DNA of 64,000 nucleotides from Penelope pileata (GCA_013396635.1 WBMW01003931.1:742810-806809), one strand, 5' to 3'; positions 1 to 13,400 are shown, numbered from the stretch's first letter. The notes: generated by a model not told the origin, from the letters alone. Made by a program: numbers and translations.

Positions 1-2256
1 AGTAGAGGTAGCAGAGTAATGCAGCTGAAGCACACACACCCATCTGCAGCAATACAGCCCTCACCCAGTGTGGGAAGCTCTCCTTTGCACAGACATGCCC
101 ACAGTGCTCAGAGTCAAGAAACAGAAGCAGTGGACCCAGATCAGGACCACAATAGAACAGTCTCAGTTTCTGCATGTAATGTGAGGATATTGGGTCTACC
201 TCCTAGAAGTGCTTTCTATTTGGGACTCATCCTCCACGGGCATATGGATTGCTGAAAGCAGGAGTTAGACTCTTCAGGTCAATCAGACTGATTCTGGAGC
301 TTCTTTTGCTCCCTTCCTCATCAGCATAGCTTTGCTATTCTGTGTAGGCTTCTCATCATTAACAAACTGATACACCTGGCAAGCTACTGTACAAGAGCCA
401 TAGGAAGCAGAAAAATGACTACCATTGTGGACATGCTGATGCAATGATTATAATGTTACATCTTCACAGGTGCCTGTACCCACTTGTGGAAGATTGCTCT
501 GATGATAAAGTTGCCACACTACATTTACACAATTATTCAATAGACCTGAAGAGTAACTCAAACAAAAACTGATTTTTGCCCCCAAAATTACTCACACAAG
601 GGAATTCTGCATAATCCTGATCATAAACTGTAACAAGATTCCTATCTACTAAGAAAATATAGAAGACCGTGGTGCTGCAACTCTCAGAACAGAATTTGAG
701 ACCAGTGCCAACTCTCATGAGTTTCTGGGTGATACAGCTTGACCGGTTGTGTATTCAACAGGCACTGCCAACCCTAATGAACATATTGACAGCTGAGACC
801 GGTTCTAGAACCTTTGATTGACTGTGTGCTGTTCAGAAAGTTAATCAGAAATGACTGGTTTTACTTTTCAAATAAGCTGTGAGGAAATAAAATTAATAAA
901 GAAAAAATAGAGATCTTCAGCTACATCTTTCTTCATAGTTTGGATGCCCTGATGAAACTCCTACTGATATAAAAGTGATTTTTCTAGTAGTTAGCTCACC
1001 CTTATTTTGGAGGGGGAAAGTGTGTGGCTCGATTACCACATGTCTGAATATGCACCACACCGTGTGGGACCATACTGCATCCTACAACCTGTAACGCTGT
1101 TCCTAGCATGCGGTTCAATGCGGGTGCATATGATATTCCTTCACATTCTTCAAAGGGCCATTTTTGGAAGAAATTGGATTCTATAGAAAAGCCAGCATTC
1201 AGTTATTCTCATATAAGTTAGCTTTTAAGACTTTAAATAAATGCTTTGCTCCTACCAGGAAAGGAAAGTAGATCTTTCTAGACATTTTCAATAAAGTGCG
1301 TCTCCACACTTCGGCCTATTGCCACAACAAAAATTTCAGACCTTTCACATCACGTCTTTTAGATGAAGTTATTGCTGCACTGCACAAGCACAAGGAAACA
1401 GGTCATGCTGCTGGGAACAGGTCTGGAACTGAGCCAAGTCAGCTATTGCTCAGCTACAGGACTTGGGAGTGCTCCCAGGTCCTGTGTGCAGGGTTCTCCT
1501 CAGCAAGGCCTTGATAGCACCCAGACCTGGTTGGGACCAAGGTCCACATCTGCCTGCCCCACATCTCGCTCCTAGGGGAAGAGAACCTGAGTGTGTGAGC
1601 CCAAGGAGAGCCGTATTGCAGACAGCCAGGCCACTGGGTGTAGCAGCATGCCAGGCACTGCAGCCTGGGTACAACGAGAAAATTGTTTTGGGGGTTATAA
1701 CTGATGGGAATGTGGTAAGTGAGTGGGGAGATGTTCAGGTACAGCTCTAAGCTTTCCTGAAGGAAAAAGAGCCTGTGGAGAACAAACATAGGAATGTACA
1801 AACAGAAGTATCAAACTATTTACCTCCAAGACTAGTAAATGCACTTAAGATGGGGCACAAGGGCTCGTGCTGGGTAAGTTAAAGCAGCGAACGATGAAGC
1901 AGAGATGTGCTGTGCCAGGAACAACAAGCTACCTCCTCGTGCCGCCCTCCTGGCTGCCGACCGCCTCCTGTCACCTCCCAGACGTGGGGCAGCTCCTGCC
2001 CACGCTCCCCAGCAGCTGCTTCGCAGGAGCCTCTGTACACTGAGTGCTGTTGAAGCCCAGCAGCTGCTCTGTCCCGCTCGCTTCTGATGCTGTTTCCAGC
2101 CCCCAAACCACAAGGAACCACTTTACACAAACCACAGGCAAGGACAGAACTGTACTGCAAAGACAGCGCTCCTCATTGCAGCCTTCCAGTACTTAAAGGG
2201 AGCTTATAAGCAGGAGGGAGAACAGCTTTGTACATGATAGAATGTGAATGAATGGT
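1..2256. other. Noncoding DNA, no gene seen
   Basis: Mixed-composition sequence with only short shadow frames. A modest CpG-richer patch lies near 1,900-2,090. No repeat family, RNA gene or exon was recognised. Confidence 0.5.
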
Positions 2257-2340
2257 GATAGGATAGGATAGGATAGGATAGGATAGGATAGGATAGGATA
2301 GGATAGGATAGGATAGGATAGGATAGGATAGGATAGGATA
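2257..2340 (+). repeat. (GGATA)n pentanucleotide microsatellite
   Basis: Sixteen perfect GGATA units run from 2,261 to 2,340, preceded by GATA at 2,257. The array ends directly where a CR1 3' fragment begins. It is uninterrupted and so probably length-variable. The open frame across it (repeating ILSYP on the - strand) is an artefact of the repeat. Confidence 0.95.
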
Positions 2341-2587
2341 AGAAGGAATGGTTTTAAGCTAAAATAGGGGAGATTTAGATTAGATGTTAGGGGAAATCCT
2401 TTGCTCAGAGGGCAGTGTGGCCCTGGCCCAGCTGCCCAGAGAGCTGTGGGTGCCCCATCCCTGGAGGCGCTCAAGGCCAGGTTGGATGGGGCCTGGGCAG
2501 CCTGAGCTGGTGGGGGGCACTGCCCATGGCAGGGGGGGCTTTGGGGTCCCTTCCAACTCAAACCATTCTATGACTGTATGACTCTAT
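2341..2587 (+). mobile_element. CR1 LINE 3'-end fragment
   Basis: The segment reads as a CR1 tail: GGTTTTAAGCTAAAA, then CTCAGAGGGCAGTG, GCTGCCCAGAGAGCTGTG, CCATCCCTGGAGGCG, and the terminal CCATTCTATGACTGTATG octamer repeats. It is 5' truncated, as usual for CR1, and lacks about 20 bases present in the usual consensus before GGTCCCTTCCAA. No coding capacity remains. Confidence 0.93.
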
Positions 2588-5500
2588 TATTCTTTTGCTG
2601 CAAGAGTAAGGGCAGGAGAAGAGCTCACAGAGTCAATGTCTTTGGCACTTCATACGTGTCACAGGATCCTCCTTCTACCTGCATGTTTTGTGAAAACATT
2701 TATTGAAGAGTTTCGTTTTCAAAAGTTTTGTTCTCCCTCCTCATCTCTGCTACCAATAAATAAATAAATATCATAGGGAATATCTGGGCAAAGTTTTTCT
2801 CTTCTTACTGTGAAACCTAGAAGAGTCCAACCTTTTTCATTTTAGAAGTTTGTTCCAAGTGTCTGTCCAACTTCAACTCAAGCAGGACTGCTGTCACCCT
2901 CTGGCTGTGACAATGCAGCATGGCCAAGGACAGCTGTGGCCACAGGCCTCTGATGGCATGTTATAAAATCCATTTTTTACAATGAAATATATCCGATAAC
3001 AAAAAGTTGAGAGCTTATTATGTACATGTGGAATATAACGGCTTAAGCAATATCCCAAAGGAGTTCTATGAAAGGTTAAGTTCTGTTTGGTGGGGAAGAT
3101 GATCAGGACTGCAACAAACCAGGGTTCCAAAAGGACATACAGAGATCAAACATCAGCAAATATCACAGAAAAATGGGTTCGATCACTGAACCAGCAGAAT
3201 GACATTTTTCTTTCCGTTTTCCCTGTCACAAGACCCTTTTCTTAATCACTTAAACTACTTAAAAGTAGCTGTGTATTAATCTACTGATGAAATGCAGATC
3301 AGAGGTGAAATTATGTACTGATTAAAGCTAGTAGGAAAAAAAAAGGGATTTGGATTGAGTTTGAAAAATTTTATCTGGATCAACAAACATAAGATTACTT
3401 GGCTGTTTTAAAGCAGCTGTCTCCAAGTGAATTGAGCTATTTCCATTCCTTGTTAAATGACAATTCAAACCACATAACTTATGTGCTACAAAATTCATTG
3501 AGTTTACCTGCTTTATAACCAGATATAACATTTAAAACAAGAAAAAAGAGGGGGAAAGAAAAGAAACTAGCAACCTCCAACTTCCTCCCTTCCAGTTCTG
3601 CATGCGCAGATCAGGGTTCTTCACCTGGGATTCATGCAAACAAAGATCTTTGAAATCTTCCTGAGCTAACCAAAATTGTGTTTGACAAGAGCGGGGTGCT
3701 GAATGAGGCTTGTCGACACGCCCTGTTAAATATAGTGCAATATGGTCATTTTGAGGAGCATTTCAGGGGCAGCATGGGGCGAGGTTAGCTGTGATGCATT
3801 GGCTTTTCCTATTGAAGCAGAGAGCTCTAAATTAGAGAGTAGAAAAGCTTGGGGGCAATAAATATCTCTTAGCTCCTTACTGGGAGTTAGGTATTGGGTG
3901 AACATCTGAGAGCCCGTGGCTAAGATCTCATTTCTTTGCTGCTGGTGGCCTTCAACACACTGTATGTCTCTTCCACATGTGGATACTTTGGAGATTTTCA
4001 GGAGCGGCCATTTCCACGTGAATGTGCCCTCTCTCTTCCCAAATTCCAAAGGCACAGGTGGCAGAGTAGCTCAGCTGGCATTCAACCTGAGCACTTCAGG
4101 TATCGTGGGAAGGATAGCCCTCTCTTCCAGGTGTTGTCCTTGGGCAACAAATCCCACTGTAAACCACTTGGTTTCAGCTGATTTCCACTCTCCTGTGCCA
4201 TCATCAAGATTCAAAACAGAAAGACTGAATGCTTGGTGGGAAACCAGTGCTTTTGTGCAATGTCTGTGCTCCTCCAGAAGAACGAGTCCTCTAGAAAGTC
4301 CTCCAGTCAAAGATTCAGGCCAAAGAGTTTTGAATAAAATTTCTTCAAATCCAGAATCCACTGCTTTGGGGCTTCAGCCATTACGACAGCTGCTGTCCTC
4401 TGGTAGAGTTCCTGCGCAGTCCATTGCTGGCTGACTTGGCACTCCAAGGGGCTGTGAAATTTCACCATTTTCCATTTCAACCTCCATTCTTGGCAATAGT
4501 GGTAATTGGTTTTCAGAAGCAGAAAATTTCATTTTGGCAATGACCCAAGGGCAATTCATGAGAAGTCAGCCGAGCTGGGGGCTCAGTGCTATCACCACTT
4601 ACCAGCGTTCAGTGAGCCTGAGCAGATGGCTTGCCTTGAGTCACAACAGCATCCGTCCTTTCACGCAGTCAAGAATGCTGCTGCACTTTCTGCTGCATGA
4701 CTTGGCCCATTCTTGCTAACAATTATGATGTATTGTCATAATTATTCATAACGATACCAATATCTGCTGTTTCACAGACACTGTAAGACGACATCTGTAC
4801 CCTATATAGTTGATCGGATCCCCCTGCATGAAAACAAAACTCTCAGAGGAAAATCATGGCATGGTAACAATGAGAACAAGGAACAGAAGAGTACTGGTGG
4901 TACAGCATGATGGCTGCGCATTGCTGTGGCTAATGCACACATGCACAAAGGATTTCTAAATTCAAAAAATGAACATAGCAGCCTCACAACAAGTAGAAGA
5001 AGGTTTCTATGCCTCTTGAAAGGAAGAAACTTGAATGAGATGTTAAGAAATTATTTTTTCCTAATGTCTTAGAGGACAATAAATTGTATATTTCTAGAAA
5101 TAATTGTTCGTGTATGTCTGCTGTTCACTGAAACAGAAAACTTTCCAATTCAGATTTAGAGACATAAAAAAGTAAAAAAATAAAGAAAACACCAGAAAAC
5201 AGCTAGGACATCTGGCCCATCCTCTGCCAACTGAGAGCTGCTCCCCAGGTTTGCCAGTGGCTTGTGTGTGCACTGCTCAGTGAGTCAGGCAGTGAGACCT
5301 ATTGCATCACCTTGGGGAGACTCTTGCACAGTCAGCTAGGAATTTTTCCTTAATACTATTTTACGTAACGATGACGTCAACAGGGTGGATATCTGGCTTA
5401 CCCTAGTACGAGCTGTTGTTGGGTTCCCTGCTGCATTTCAGTTATAATTTACATCATCTGATCTGCTTTACATTGAGCAGCACTGTGCTTCCCTTAGAAA

Positions 5501-6179
5501 ATACTTTAAATCTCATGTTAGCCCTGTACATCCATCACAGAAAAAAAACCAGAACAGGTAAATACTGAAATACCTGACCTGTTTGTTCAGGCTTTGTGAA
5601 GGCTCTGCCAGACTGACAGTTCAGACGTAAATCAAACATCTGAAGCATGCACTCTCTGTTGCTACATCACCTACAATGGCTTGTTTCAGATTTTTTTGTT
5701 AAATACTAAGCCTCAGGAATATTAATGTTCTTTGCAAGAGACAGTCCCTTGAAGCATTGTGAAAGATACAGTTTTATAGTTCTGCCAAAACTTGGTGATA
5801 TAGCGGAGGTGGGATTTTTATTTTTTGTTTTTAAATAAATCAAGATCAAAATGTCTGCAGTCGAGACAGGCCCAGAACACTGGATTAGGAAAGCCCTGGC
5901 AGCTGTGAGCACGATCGGACAGTCTGAGTGAGTCCAAACCTACACCTGGGTTCCACGCGGGGCCAGATCTCCTCTCTGGGTGATGTGAACCCAACGCATC
6001 AAAGCCAAAGGCCAATGGGAGGCAGGCACAGGGAGCGTAATGGCTGAGGCAAAGGCCTGTCTTCTGCAGACTTGGTGCTTCCTAGAGGGTCCCGGCTGGC
6101 AACAGCACTCACAAAACAGAGTGAAAATGCACACCTCGTATTCAGGAAGAACATAGGTTAAGTTATTGAATAGATCTTT

Positions 6180-6545
6180 CATGATGATGCGGCCCGGCAG
6201 TAAACAAGTTTCCAACGCAGATACTGACGTTCGCAGGGACCCCGCGGCATTTCCCTGTGTCAGCCCCATTTTCTGTAGGAAGGGGCACACACGCCCGGTG
6301 CTCCAGGTCCCCGCAGCATCACGTTGTCACCGGGATTTGTTCCTCGGAGCGGGCACCGGAGCGGCAGGGAGCACTGACATCTAGCGGGCGCCTCGGGAAG
6401 CAGGGGTCCGCCGCAGGCAGGGCTTCACACCCCGCTCCTTTCCAGCCAGCAGTTGCCTATCAAGGGCTCTTGGAGGCTGCATGGCTTCGCAGCGCTCACT
6501 CGGCAATGCCTTCCTGCCTGACAACAGCGCAGCCGTTGCCAATTT
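6180..6545. promoter_or_regulatory. CpG-rich cluster (candidate small CpG island)
   Basis: By hand count this stretch of about 360 bases holds roughly 27 CpG dinucleotides at near 60% G+C. The flanking kilobases are AT-rich and CpG-poor. Such islands often mark promoters. It lies 27 kb upstream of the CLDN14 coding exon on the correct side for a distal promoter, but no transcript evidence exists here. Confidence 0.4.
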
Positions 6546-8029
6546 CACTCAGTTTTGGGGCCATATGAAATTCTCGTTGCTTTTCCCACCTCGATGTTTG
6601 GCCTTTCAAGCCTCAATAAGCAGAAATTGCAAGGCGTTCCATATGGGAAGGGAGAGCACAAATCTGGTCTTGCAGAGGAGATAAAGCTATTGCCAAAGTG
6701 GGGAGTGTTACTCCTGTCTACAAGCAACCACAGTTCCTGGGAGCCTTCCACCTCTGTTTGGTTTGGGAGTTGTTGCATTCACCAGGGTCCAACCCTACAA
6801 AATGCAGGCCATCTTATTTTCTCCTATTAAAAGTGTATGTTTAATAAGATTAAGAGCTAGAAGGAAAGAAAATCTTTGTTCATCAAGGTTCTTTGTCACT
6901 CTCCCTGTAGTGTACATTACCAAATTATTTTACAGCCTTTCTTCTCCTCCCACCCCATCACGTTCTGCTATCAAAACACCAAGACAGATGGAGGGTCTGG
7001 AGAAGAACATTTGCACTTGCCCAGGGTATGCTGCTTCTGAAACAGCCCAGGCATTATCAGAGGGAAAGATGCTCTTCTTTCTTGCCCTAGCCCTATCCTG
7101 GCCACAGTTCCCACCTCCTCTCCAGGTACAGTTGACAAATCCCCTTTTGGGGTCTAAGAGGGAAAAGACGACTCCCAAGGCTGGAGTGAAAGGGAGCAAA
7201 GGCTGCAAAGGGAAGTGGCTTCCCGTAGAAGAATGCAGAAAGAGAAAGGGACCAGAAAAAAAAGAGGCAAAATACTTTCACTTCCACATTCTTAATACAA
7301 CTTTTTTCCTTAGTTTAGATGCTTCCCTCCAAAAGCATATTATAAAAAATTTAAACGAAACAAACAAACAGAAAAACCAAAAATGAAGCAAACCCACAAT
7401 AAAGAACAGTAGTTCTGGGGTTGGATTTGGGGGAGAATGCTATAGCAAAGCCAACTACTCACTGTGACACCAAAGGTCAAACTCTCACACTGTAAAGCGT
7501 ACTGCTATAGGTTAAAAAAAAAAGAAAAAACTAAAAAAGGGAGCTGATGTGATGTATTACACTGAAGAGACCCCACATTGGCTGGGCTTGGCCAGCTGTG
7601 CTGTTGTTTCCATCTCTGTGAGCACCACTCAAGCTCACAGGCACCTTGTCTCTAGGAGCTGTAAACAGCCAGCGAGACTCGACGCTCCCGTTGCAGCACT
7701 GCATCCTCCAGAGAACAGCTCAGCGCGCTCTGCTTTCCAACACCTCTCCTCCCGTGACAAATTTGGCAGCTCAGGTCATGTACTGTCAGCTGGTGACTGA
7801 CACGGGACTCCTCCTAGGCACAGGATCTGCCGATGGCATCGATATGTGGGAAGATGCCTTTCTAACTCCTATTTCCAAGGTCTGCTTGAACGCTACCCTC
7901 TGCTAGTCATTGAGGTCATCTTCTGCAGCATCTCCCAGTGCCCTACATCAGACAGTATGAAAGTTGGATGAAGGAGTGCTGCAGGAAGCCACTGGGCTCA
8001 TTGCTTAGCATGCAGCAGGACAGCCCTGC

Positions 8030-8241
8030 TGGGTGAGCGCGTCGCTGGCTGCGCGGGGCTCTGCAGGGCTGGGTGTTCCATTTCCCTCTGCTACGCAGGA
8101 TGTGTCGGCTCTAATCGAGTGTGTGACGGTGTTACCCGTTAGCACTCGTAGCCCACTGGGGATTATCACCATGAGTTTCTGCACCGAAGCGCGCAGGGAC
8201 ACGTTGCCGGGATGGCAGAGAGCCGCGCAGAGAGCGTAAGT
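8030..8241. promoter_or_regulatory. Second CpG-rich cluster, ending in a GTAAGT
   Basis: About 20 CpG in 210 bases, followed at 8,236-8,241 by GTAAGT, a strong 5' splice-site core on the + strand. A CpG-rich noncoding first exon would look like this, but so would chance. Confidence 0.3.
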
Positions 8242-8820
8242 CACGGAGGTGGAGGACAGGCACTTCTTGTCGTTCCTATTGAGTGCGTGGGTGGGAGAGA
8301 GTGAGTAACAAAGCCTGCTTGTTGTGTTTTCCTAAGCGCTACATAGAGAGCTGACTACTTGTAGAACTAAATATATAAGCCTAACTCATGTATCCATCAG
8401 GATTTTTAAAAATAATTTTAAAAATTCCACCTCCTACACCGAGTTTATGCAGAGTTGCATGTTTATTTAGCGATGTTCCAGAAGATTCCTTCCCCTCCCA
8501 AGCTGTCAATAAATAGAAACAAAGTTGGGGCAAAATCATGTCTTTAGAAGGTATGAGATTTCGGGGGGGAGGAGAGGGGTTTTTGGATGTTTTATTTCAC
8601 CTAAGAAAAGGCAATTTGTATCCCAGCCTGCTCTGAGCACAGAAGGCTGCTTTGGCTTTTTGCTGTTGTTCCTGTTTGTAACCAGATACCAGCAGATGAA
8701 ATCTTTCGATACCTTGCTGCCGCTTCTGAACTGCTCCCCCTCCATGGCTGCAGGAGACAACAGCAGAAGTTTACACAGAATTTTAGGACCAGCCATGAAA
8801 GTTTTAAACTACCTACAGGG

Positions 8821-8837
8821 AAAAAAAAAAAAAAAAA
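8821..8837 (+). repeat. A17 homopolymer
   Basis: Seventeen adenines in noncoding DNA upstream of CLDN14, with no recognisable element beside it. Confidence 0.9.
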
Positions 8838-10256
8838 GAAGGCAAGCACACTGTCTCCGACATCCAGATGGAACTCAGGTGACAGATGTGCAGAAGCGCT
8901 AAGTTCTATTCTGCATTAATTGTCACACAATATTTACAATATTTATTCATAAACCGCAGTTTTTGGAGCTCATGTTCCTGTTCACATCATTTGTTGCCAA
9001 AGGCCCACAGAGCCTCCCCAGGCTTTGGACATGTGCAGGCAGTTCTGAAGAGCAGAAACAATCTGAAAAGAGCCAGAAAACCAATTCACACACTCTTCCT
9101 GAATACATATTGAAAACACCTTTCCCAAGCACGAGCCTAAATAGAGCCAGCCTGTAACGAAGCCCAAGAACTTATTAATTCTCACAGCGCAGAAACAGGT
9201 GCTGTAAGTCTGCTACTTCTGCAGCTTTGGTTTGTGCTTCTCTCGTGATAGTTTTTCCTACTCTCGTTTAACTGTTAGGGCAAAACTTCTCCAAAGCACA
9301 GTGATGAAGTGAGCTGTAATTAGCAAGGGAACCAAAGAACTGAGGATATTAAATTCACACCCTGAAGCCATGAGAAACTGCCCGCCTTTCTACAGCTAGT
9401 ACATAAGCCAGCCAAGGGGAGCGGGGACATCCACCTTATTAACACCCCGTGGCCTACATTTTTGCTTGAGGGAAGCGCTGAGGCAGTAACCTGAGCCCCA
9501 TCCCATTTTCCCCACTCCCCGCCAGTGCTGTCTGTCCAGCACGTCCCGGGGGTGCGCATCACTCCGCTTCCCACGCGTGTTTGTGCAGCAGTGAGCCTCA
9601 GAGCAGCGGGGGCACAGCGAGGCATACACGAGCCCTTCTCCAGGAGGAGAGGTTTCCATTTTTCCTGTCTAGGAAAAATCCACGCGCAGGTGTGGGGTGC
9701 ATACTTTGTGAGAGAGAGCTGGAGAGCAGCGATGCGTACTGTGTATAGAAGGTCAAGCAAGAAGTCTCATGTAAGAAGCAAGCGGGATGGGGGAGGATTT
9801 AGACACAGGATGAAAACTGTAAAACTGGCTTTTACACTGCTGCTGTGTCCCCATGGGAGGGAGAGACTATGCTAACAATTTTGTGTTACAGGCAAACAAA
9901 ATGTAAAAGTAAGCCTCTGTGAGAGATCACCGTGCCTCTCCTCTCTGCTCAGACTAGATTTGTTTTTCAAGTAATAGGTGAACTTTCCCCACAAGAAAAT
10001 CCCTCAATCCTTAAAGAAAGTACACAAAGGCATCTCAGTTCCTGACTCATGCACACAATTATTTCACCAAAATAGCATGTGTCATCAATAAGGCTGCATT
10101 TGCCTGTTACAGTCCTGGTCTGTTAGACCGCTGTATGGTAAGAAAATATGACCTGGATGTTACCTCTCCCTCAGCAGTAGCGTGGAGCAACCCAGAGACT
10201 GTGTTTGAAATCAACCAACTTCAGACGCATTTGAGAAAGCAGAGGCTTCTGAGGCA

Positions 10257-10495
10257 ACGGCCTTAAGTTGTGCCGGGGAGGTTCAGGTTGGATATCAGGA
10301 AAAATTCCTTCTCAGAAGGAGTGGTCAGGCACTGGCACAGGCTGCCCAGGGAGGTGGTGGAGTCACCGTCCCTGGAGGGGTTCAAGAACCGTGGAGACGT
10401 GGCACTGAGGGACGTGGTCAGTGGGCATGGTGGGGGTGGGCTGGTGGTTGGGCTGGGTGATCTTAGAGGTCCTTTCCAACCTCAGTGATTCTATT
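10257..10495 (+). mobile_element. CR1 LINE 3'-end fragment
   Basis: 5'-truncated CR1 tail: TTGTGCCGGGGAGGTTCAGG, the CTTCTCAGAAGGAGTGG block, GGCACAGGCTGCCCAGGGAG, the GATCTTAGAGGTCC block and a terminal GATTCTATT. It is the same subfamily as the copy at 37.1 kb, differing by roughly a dozen bases over 215 by eye. The short open frame inside it is not a gene. Confidence 0.95.
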
Positions 10496-13400
10496 AGGTT
10501 GCTAAGTATTTTATGACAATGAACAACTAGACAAAGAAAACTCCCTGTGTGGGCTTCCAATTTGAGAAAGGCAGCAGCAGCACTGCCTTTATTAAACAAC
10601 ACAGAGATACCACAGGGACGTTCACTGTTTGACAAAAAACAAGTCCTTTGGGCCCACTTCCTCGTGAAAGAGGGGTAACCCCCATCACCTGTTACAGCCC
10701 AGGTGCCCTCTGTGCTGTGAGGGCAGGAACCATGCTGGGATCCCCAGGGCTGTGGAGGCCCAGCTTCACCACAGCCCACCTGGAGCCACTCAGGGACCTC
10801 AAAGGTCCATGGGAGCTGAACAGAGCGTCAGCTCATACATGAAGTGCTCCAAAAAACCTCAGCTGCCTAAAAAATAAAAACATCACACTGTTTTATCACA
10901 CTGTATTACTCACACAAACAAACAAAGAAACCACCAAATTTTCTTAGATTTACCCTGGTTTATTGCCCAAAAGTGCAGAGAAAAATATTTTCTGTTTCAG
11001 GTTCTTCTGGGAAGAACAAGAAGCAAATCTGATCCAGCATAAAAGGACCTGAGAATCAAACCATACTCCCCTGAGCTTTCACTCCAGCAGCAAAGCAGCT
11101 TGGCTATGCTCAGCTGGCAGACAGGGGAACTCCAAAACTCCTGGTTTCATCCAGTCTTCACAAGCAGAAGTAAGCAAAATAGTGCAATTTTTCACACAGG
11201 GCTATGCTCTCCATCTGCTAACCCTCCCTCCCCAGTTACAGAGTAAGAAGTCTCAGCCAGCCTCTCCCTGCTTCCTCCTGCAATTAAATGTCTAATGAGG
11301 CAGTGCTGGGGCTCTCCTTTCCAGTGGGTCAGCCCAAGCAGGTGGAGCACTGCGCTTTCCTTGCTTGTGGCTGAGGCTCTGACCCTCACAAGGGTGTAAG
11401 GTCTGTAACAAAGCTCATAGTGTTTGCACTGCATTTCTGCTGTCTCTTGTGCTGCATCTACTCTTCCGGCAGTATTTAACTATTGAAATTCCTGGTGTGG
11501 CTGAAAAATACCGGCTGCGAAATTTGACGTTTTCTGTTTGGTATCAATTTTTCAAGATTGTGCGATATTTTGAAGGAACAAAATATTTGTTCTTCGGAGA
11601 ACTTATACACAGGCATAAAATCAATGTACGTGATATGAAATATGTGTGATTAATGTTATTCACAAAGACAGTGGTAATGGAAGTGTTTAATTGGCAGTCA
11701 TTACACACATGGATAAAGGGTGCAAGGGGAAAAAGACTTGAACCAGTTACAACCTGCACAGAAGTGTTTTATTCCTTTTGCTCTTGGCCTCAGAAAAAGA
11801 AAATAAACGTAAAATAAAACCAAAAATGCAATTTCTGTTAATCCCACAAAATATAACACATCATGAGCTTGAGGGAGAGCTACTATTCCCTGCCCTTCCT
11901 TTTCAGGCTCTACGTGTTGCCATAAATCCCTGTGTTTGACTGATGAGGTAAAGACAGCTCTTCGGCCTTCATTCCACATTGCTTGACTTTTACAGCTTTA
12001 AAAATTATGTCAATATTGCCTTTGCAGTGTAATATTTTTGTAGTTCTCCTTGGGTCTATTCTAAGTTTGCTTAAAGATAAAAGAGCCGATAATTAATTTG
12101 TGCAAAAGAAAAGGCAGATCCTTAAATCCTTTCCTGCTGGAAAGCAAACCAATGTGTGTGCTTAGTAGTGGCAGTAGTTAAGGGGTTTTTCATATTCCTT
12201 CTTTTCCCATGAGGATGAAGGTGATTTGTCAAAGCCCTTATTATATAAGAAGATCCACTTACAGTGTTTGAGGACATGAATTCAATCCCAGGCTTTGAGT
12301 TCTAGCATTCTTACAAAGATTCCCTTATTAACACTGCTTACCAGCACCGTGCTGCTAGAATAATCTGTTTATGAAGACTTCACTCGAAACACTCAACAAC
12401 AAACGATGTCTTGCTATTAGTGACATGTAACCCAGAATTATGTTAAATGTTCTTCAGCTGGAATGTTATCCCTTAGCTATCCATTAAGCCAGCCAGAGGC
12501 AGGCCTCCTTGCAAATTGCCCACTTCTCTTTCCTGTGGCCTGTGTTGGATGCAATACAAATGCCAGTCATGGAAAAGCAGAGCTTTCCAAAACTGTTCTG
12601 AACAAGAAAATCAGACCCTGTAGGCAACAGTCTCTTCTCCACTGCTTTCAGAAAAAGCTGCTGCTGGAAACCCACTTGACAAAGACAACTTCTGTTGCCC
12701 TCTGCTGACCTGTATCCATCACTCCCAATCCTTCTACGGTCCTTACAGATGTGCAGTGGTCTGACATGGGTACTGCAGCCTGAAGTTTGGCATTTTTGTT
12801 TTGTTTGCTGCAAGACATTTCTTACAACTGTGACAGTCTTCCCTAGTCATTTTATTTAGAGTGATGTTTGTTACGAAGCAACAGGACTCCCAGCTTTTTC
12901 CACCAGGTGAGACTCTGCCCATCCTCATCAAGTGAGAAGTGTTTTTAGGGGAGAATTTACCACATGCTGCTATTTTGCTTAGTTCTACAAGCTCCTCTCC
13001 TTGCTGTACCAGCTCTGTTCGGTGTTTAAATAAAAGCTTTGCAGTTGTTAGTTCTAGGATGTAGTTGCTCTTTGGAGGATCTGTTTGAAAAAGCAAGAGG
13101 GCATGGCTCCTGCCTCAGTCTCCGTGAACCCTTGGGCAGGTTCGTACAGAGCTAACTGCTGGTATGTGGGCTGATTTTCTTCCTGCAGAATTGTCTGTAA
13201 GCCATTTATTTCTGTTCATAAGCTGCAGCTCACAGCCTACATGAAACAAGCTGTAGAAAGAAACATATGAACTGGTTAAATCCAAAGCACTTACTAAAAG
13301 ATTCCTGAAATTTTTTTTTTCCAGACACTGCTGAGAAATGTATAGCGTAAAATCAGAAAACATTAGTTAAACAATGGGTGAAATATGCTGGTTTTGATCT

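Larger units (their letters stand above)
2588..10256. other. Noncoding DNA upstream of CLDN14
   Basis: No protein-coding exon was recognised. Noted items are the CpG clusters at 6.2-6.5, 8.0-8.2 and about 9.48-9.66 kb, and an inverted repeat at 4,721-4,743. A 207-codon frame at 6,763-7,386 has no homology I recognise and ends in Lys/Asn-rich low complexity. The interval could hold enhancers or noncoding first exons of CLDN14. Confidence 0.5.

Noticed and set aside
2193..2561. Protein with ILSYP repeats on the - strand
   Set aside because: It is the translation of the GGATA microsatellite and the adjoining CR1 tail.
4060..4130. Possible tRNA or tRNA-derived SINE, from TAGCTCAGCTGG at 4,067-4,078, which resembles a polymerase III A box
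   Set aside because: No B box (GGTTCGA-type) follows at the right distance and no acceptor-stem pairing is visible.
3916..4434. 172-codon open frame on the + strand
   Set aside because: No recognisable domain; overlaps equally long frames on the other strand and sits in ordinary noncoding sequence.
6763..7386. 207-codon open frame on the + strand
   Set aside because: No domain or family recognised; the end is a Lys/Asn-rich translation of AT-rich low-complexity DNA and the start overlaps a run of shadow frames.
9320..9875. Overlapping frames on both strands (146 and 116 codons) in a CpG-richer patch
   Set aside because: Frames on opposite strands cover the same bases, which is typical of GC-richer noncoding DNA with few stops; no motif seen.
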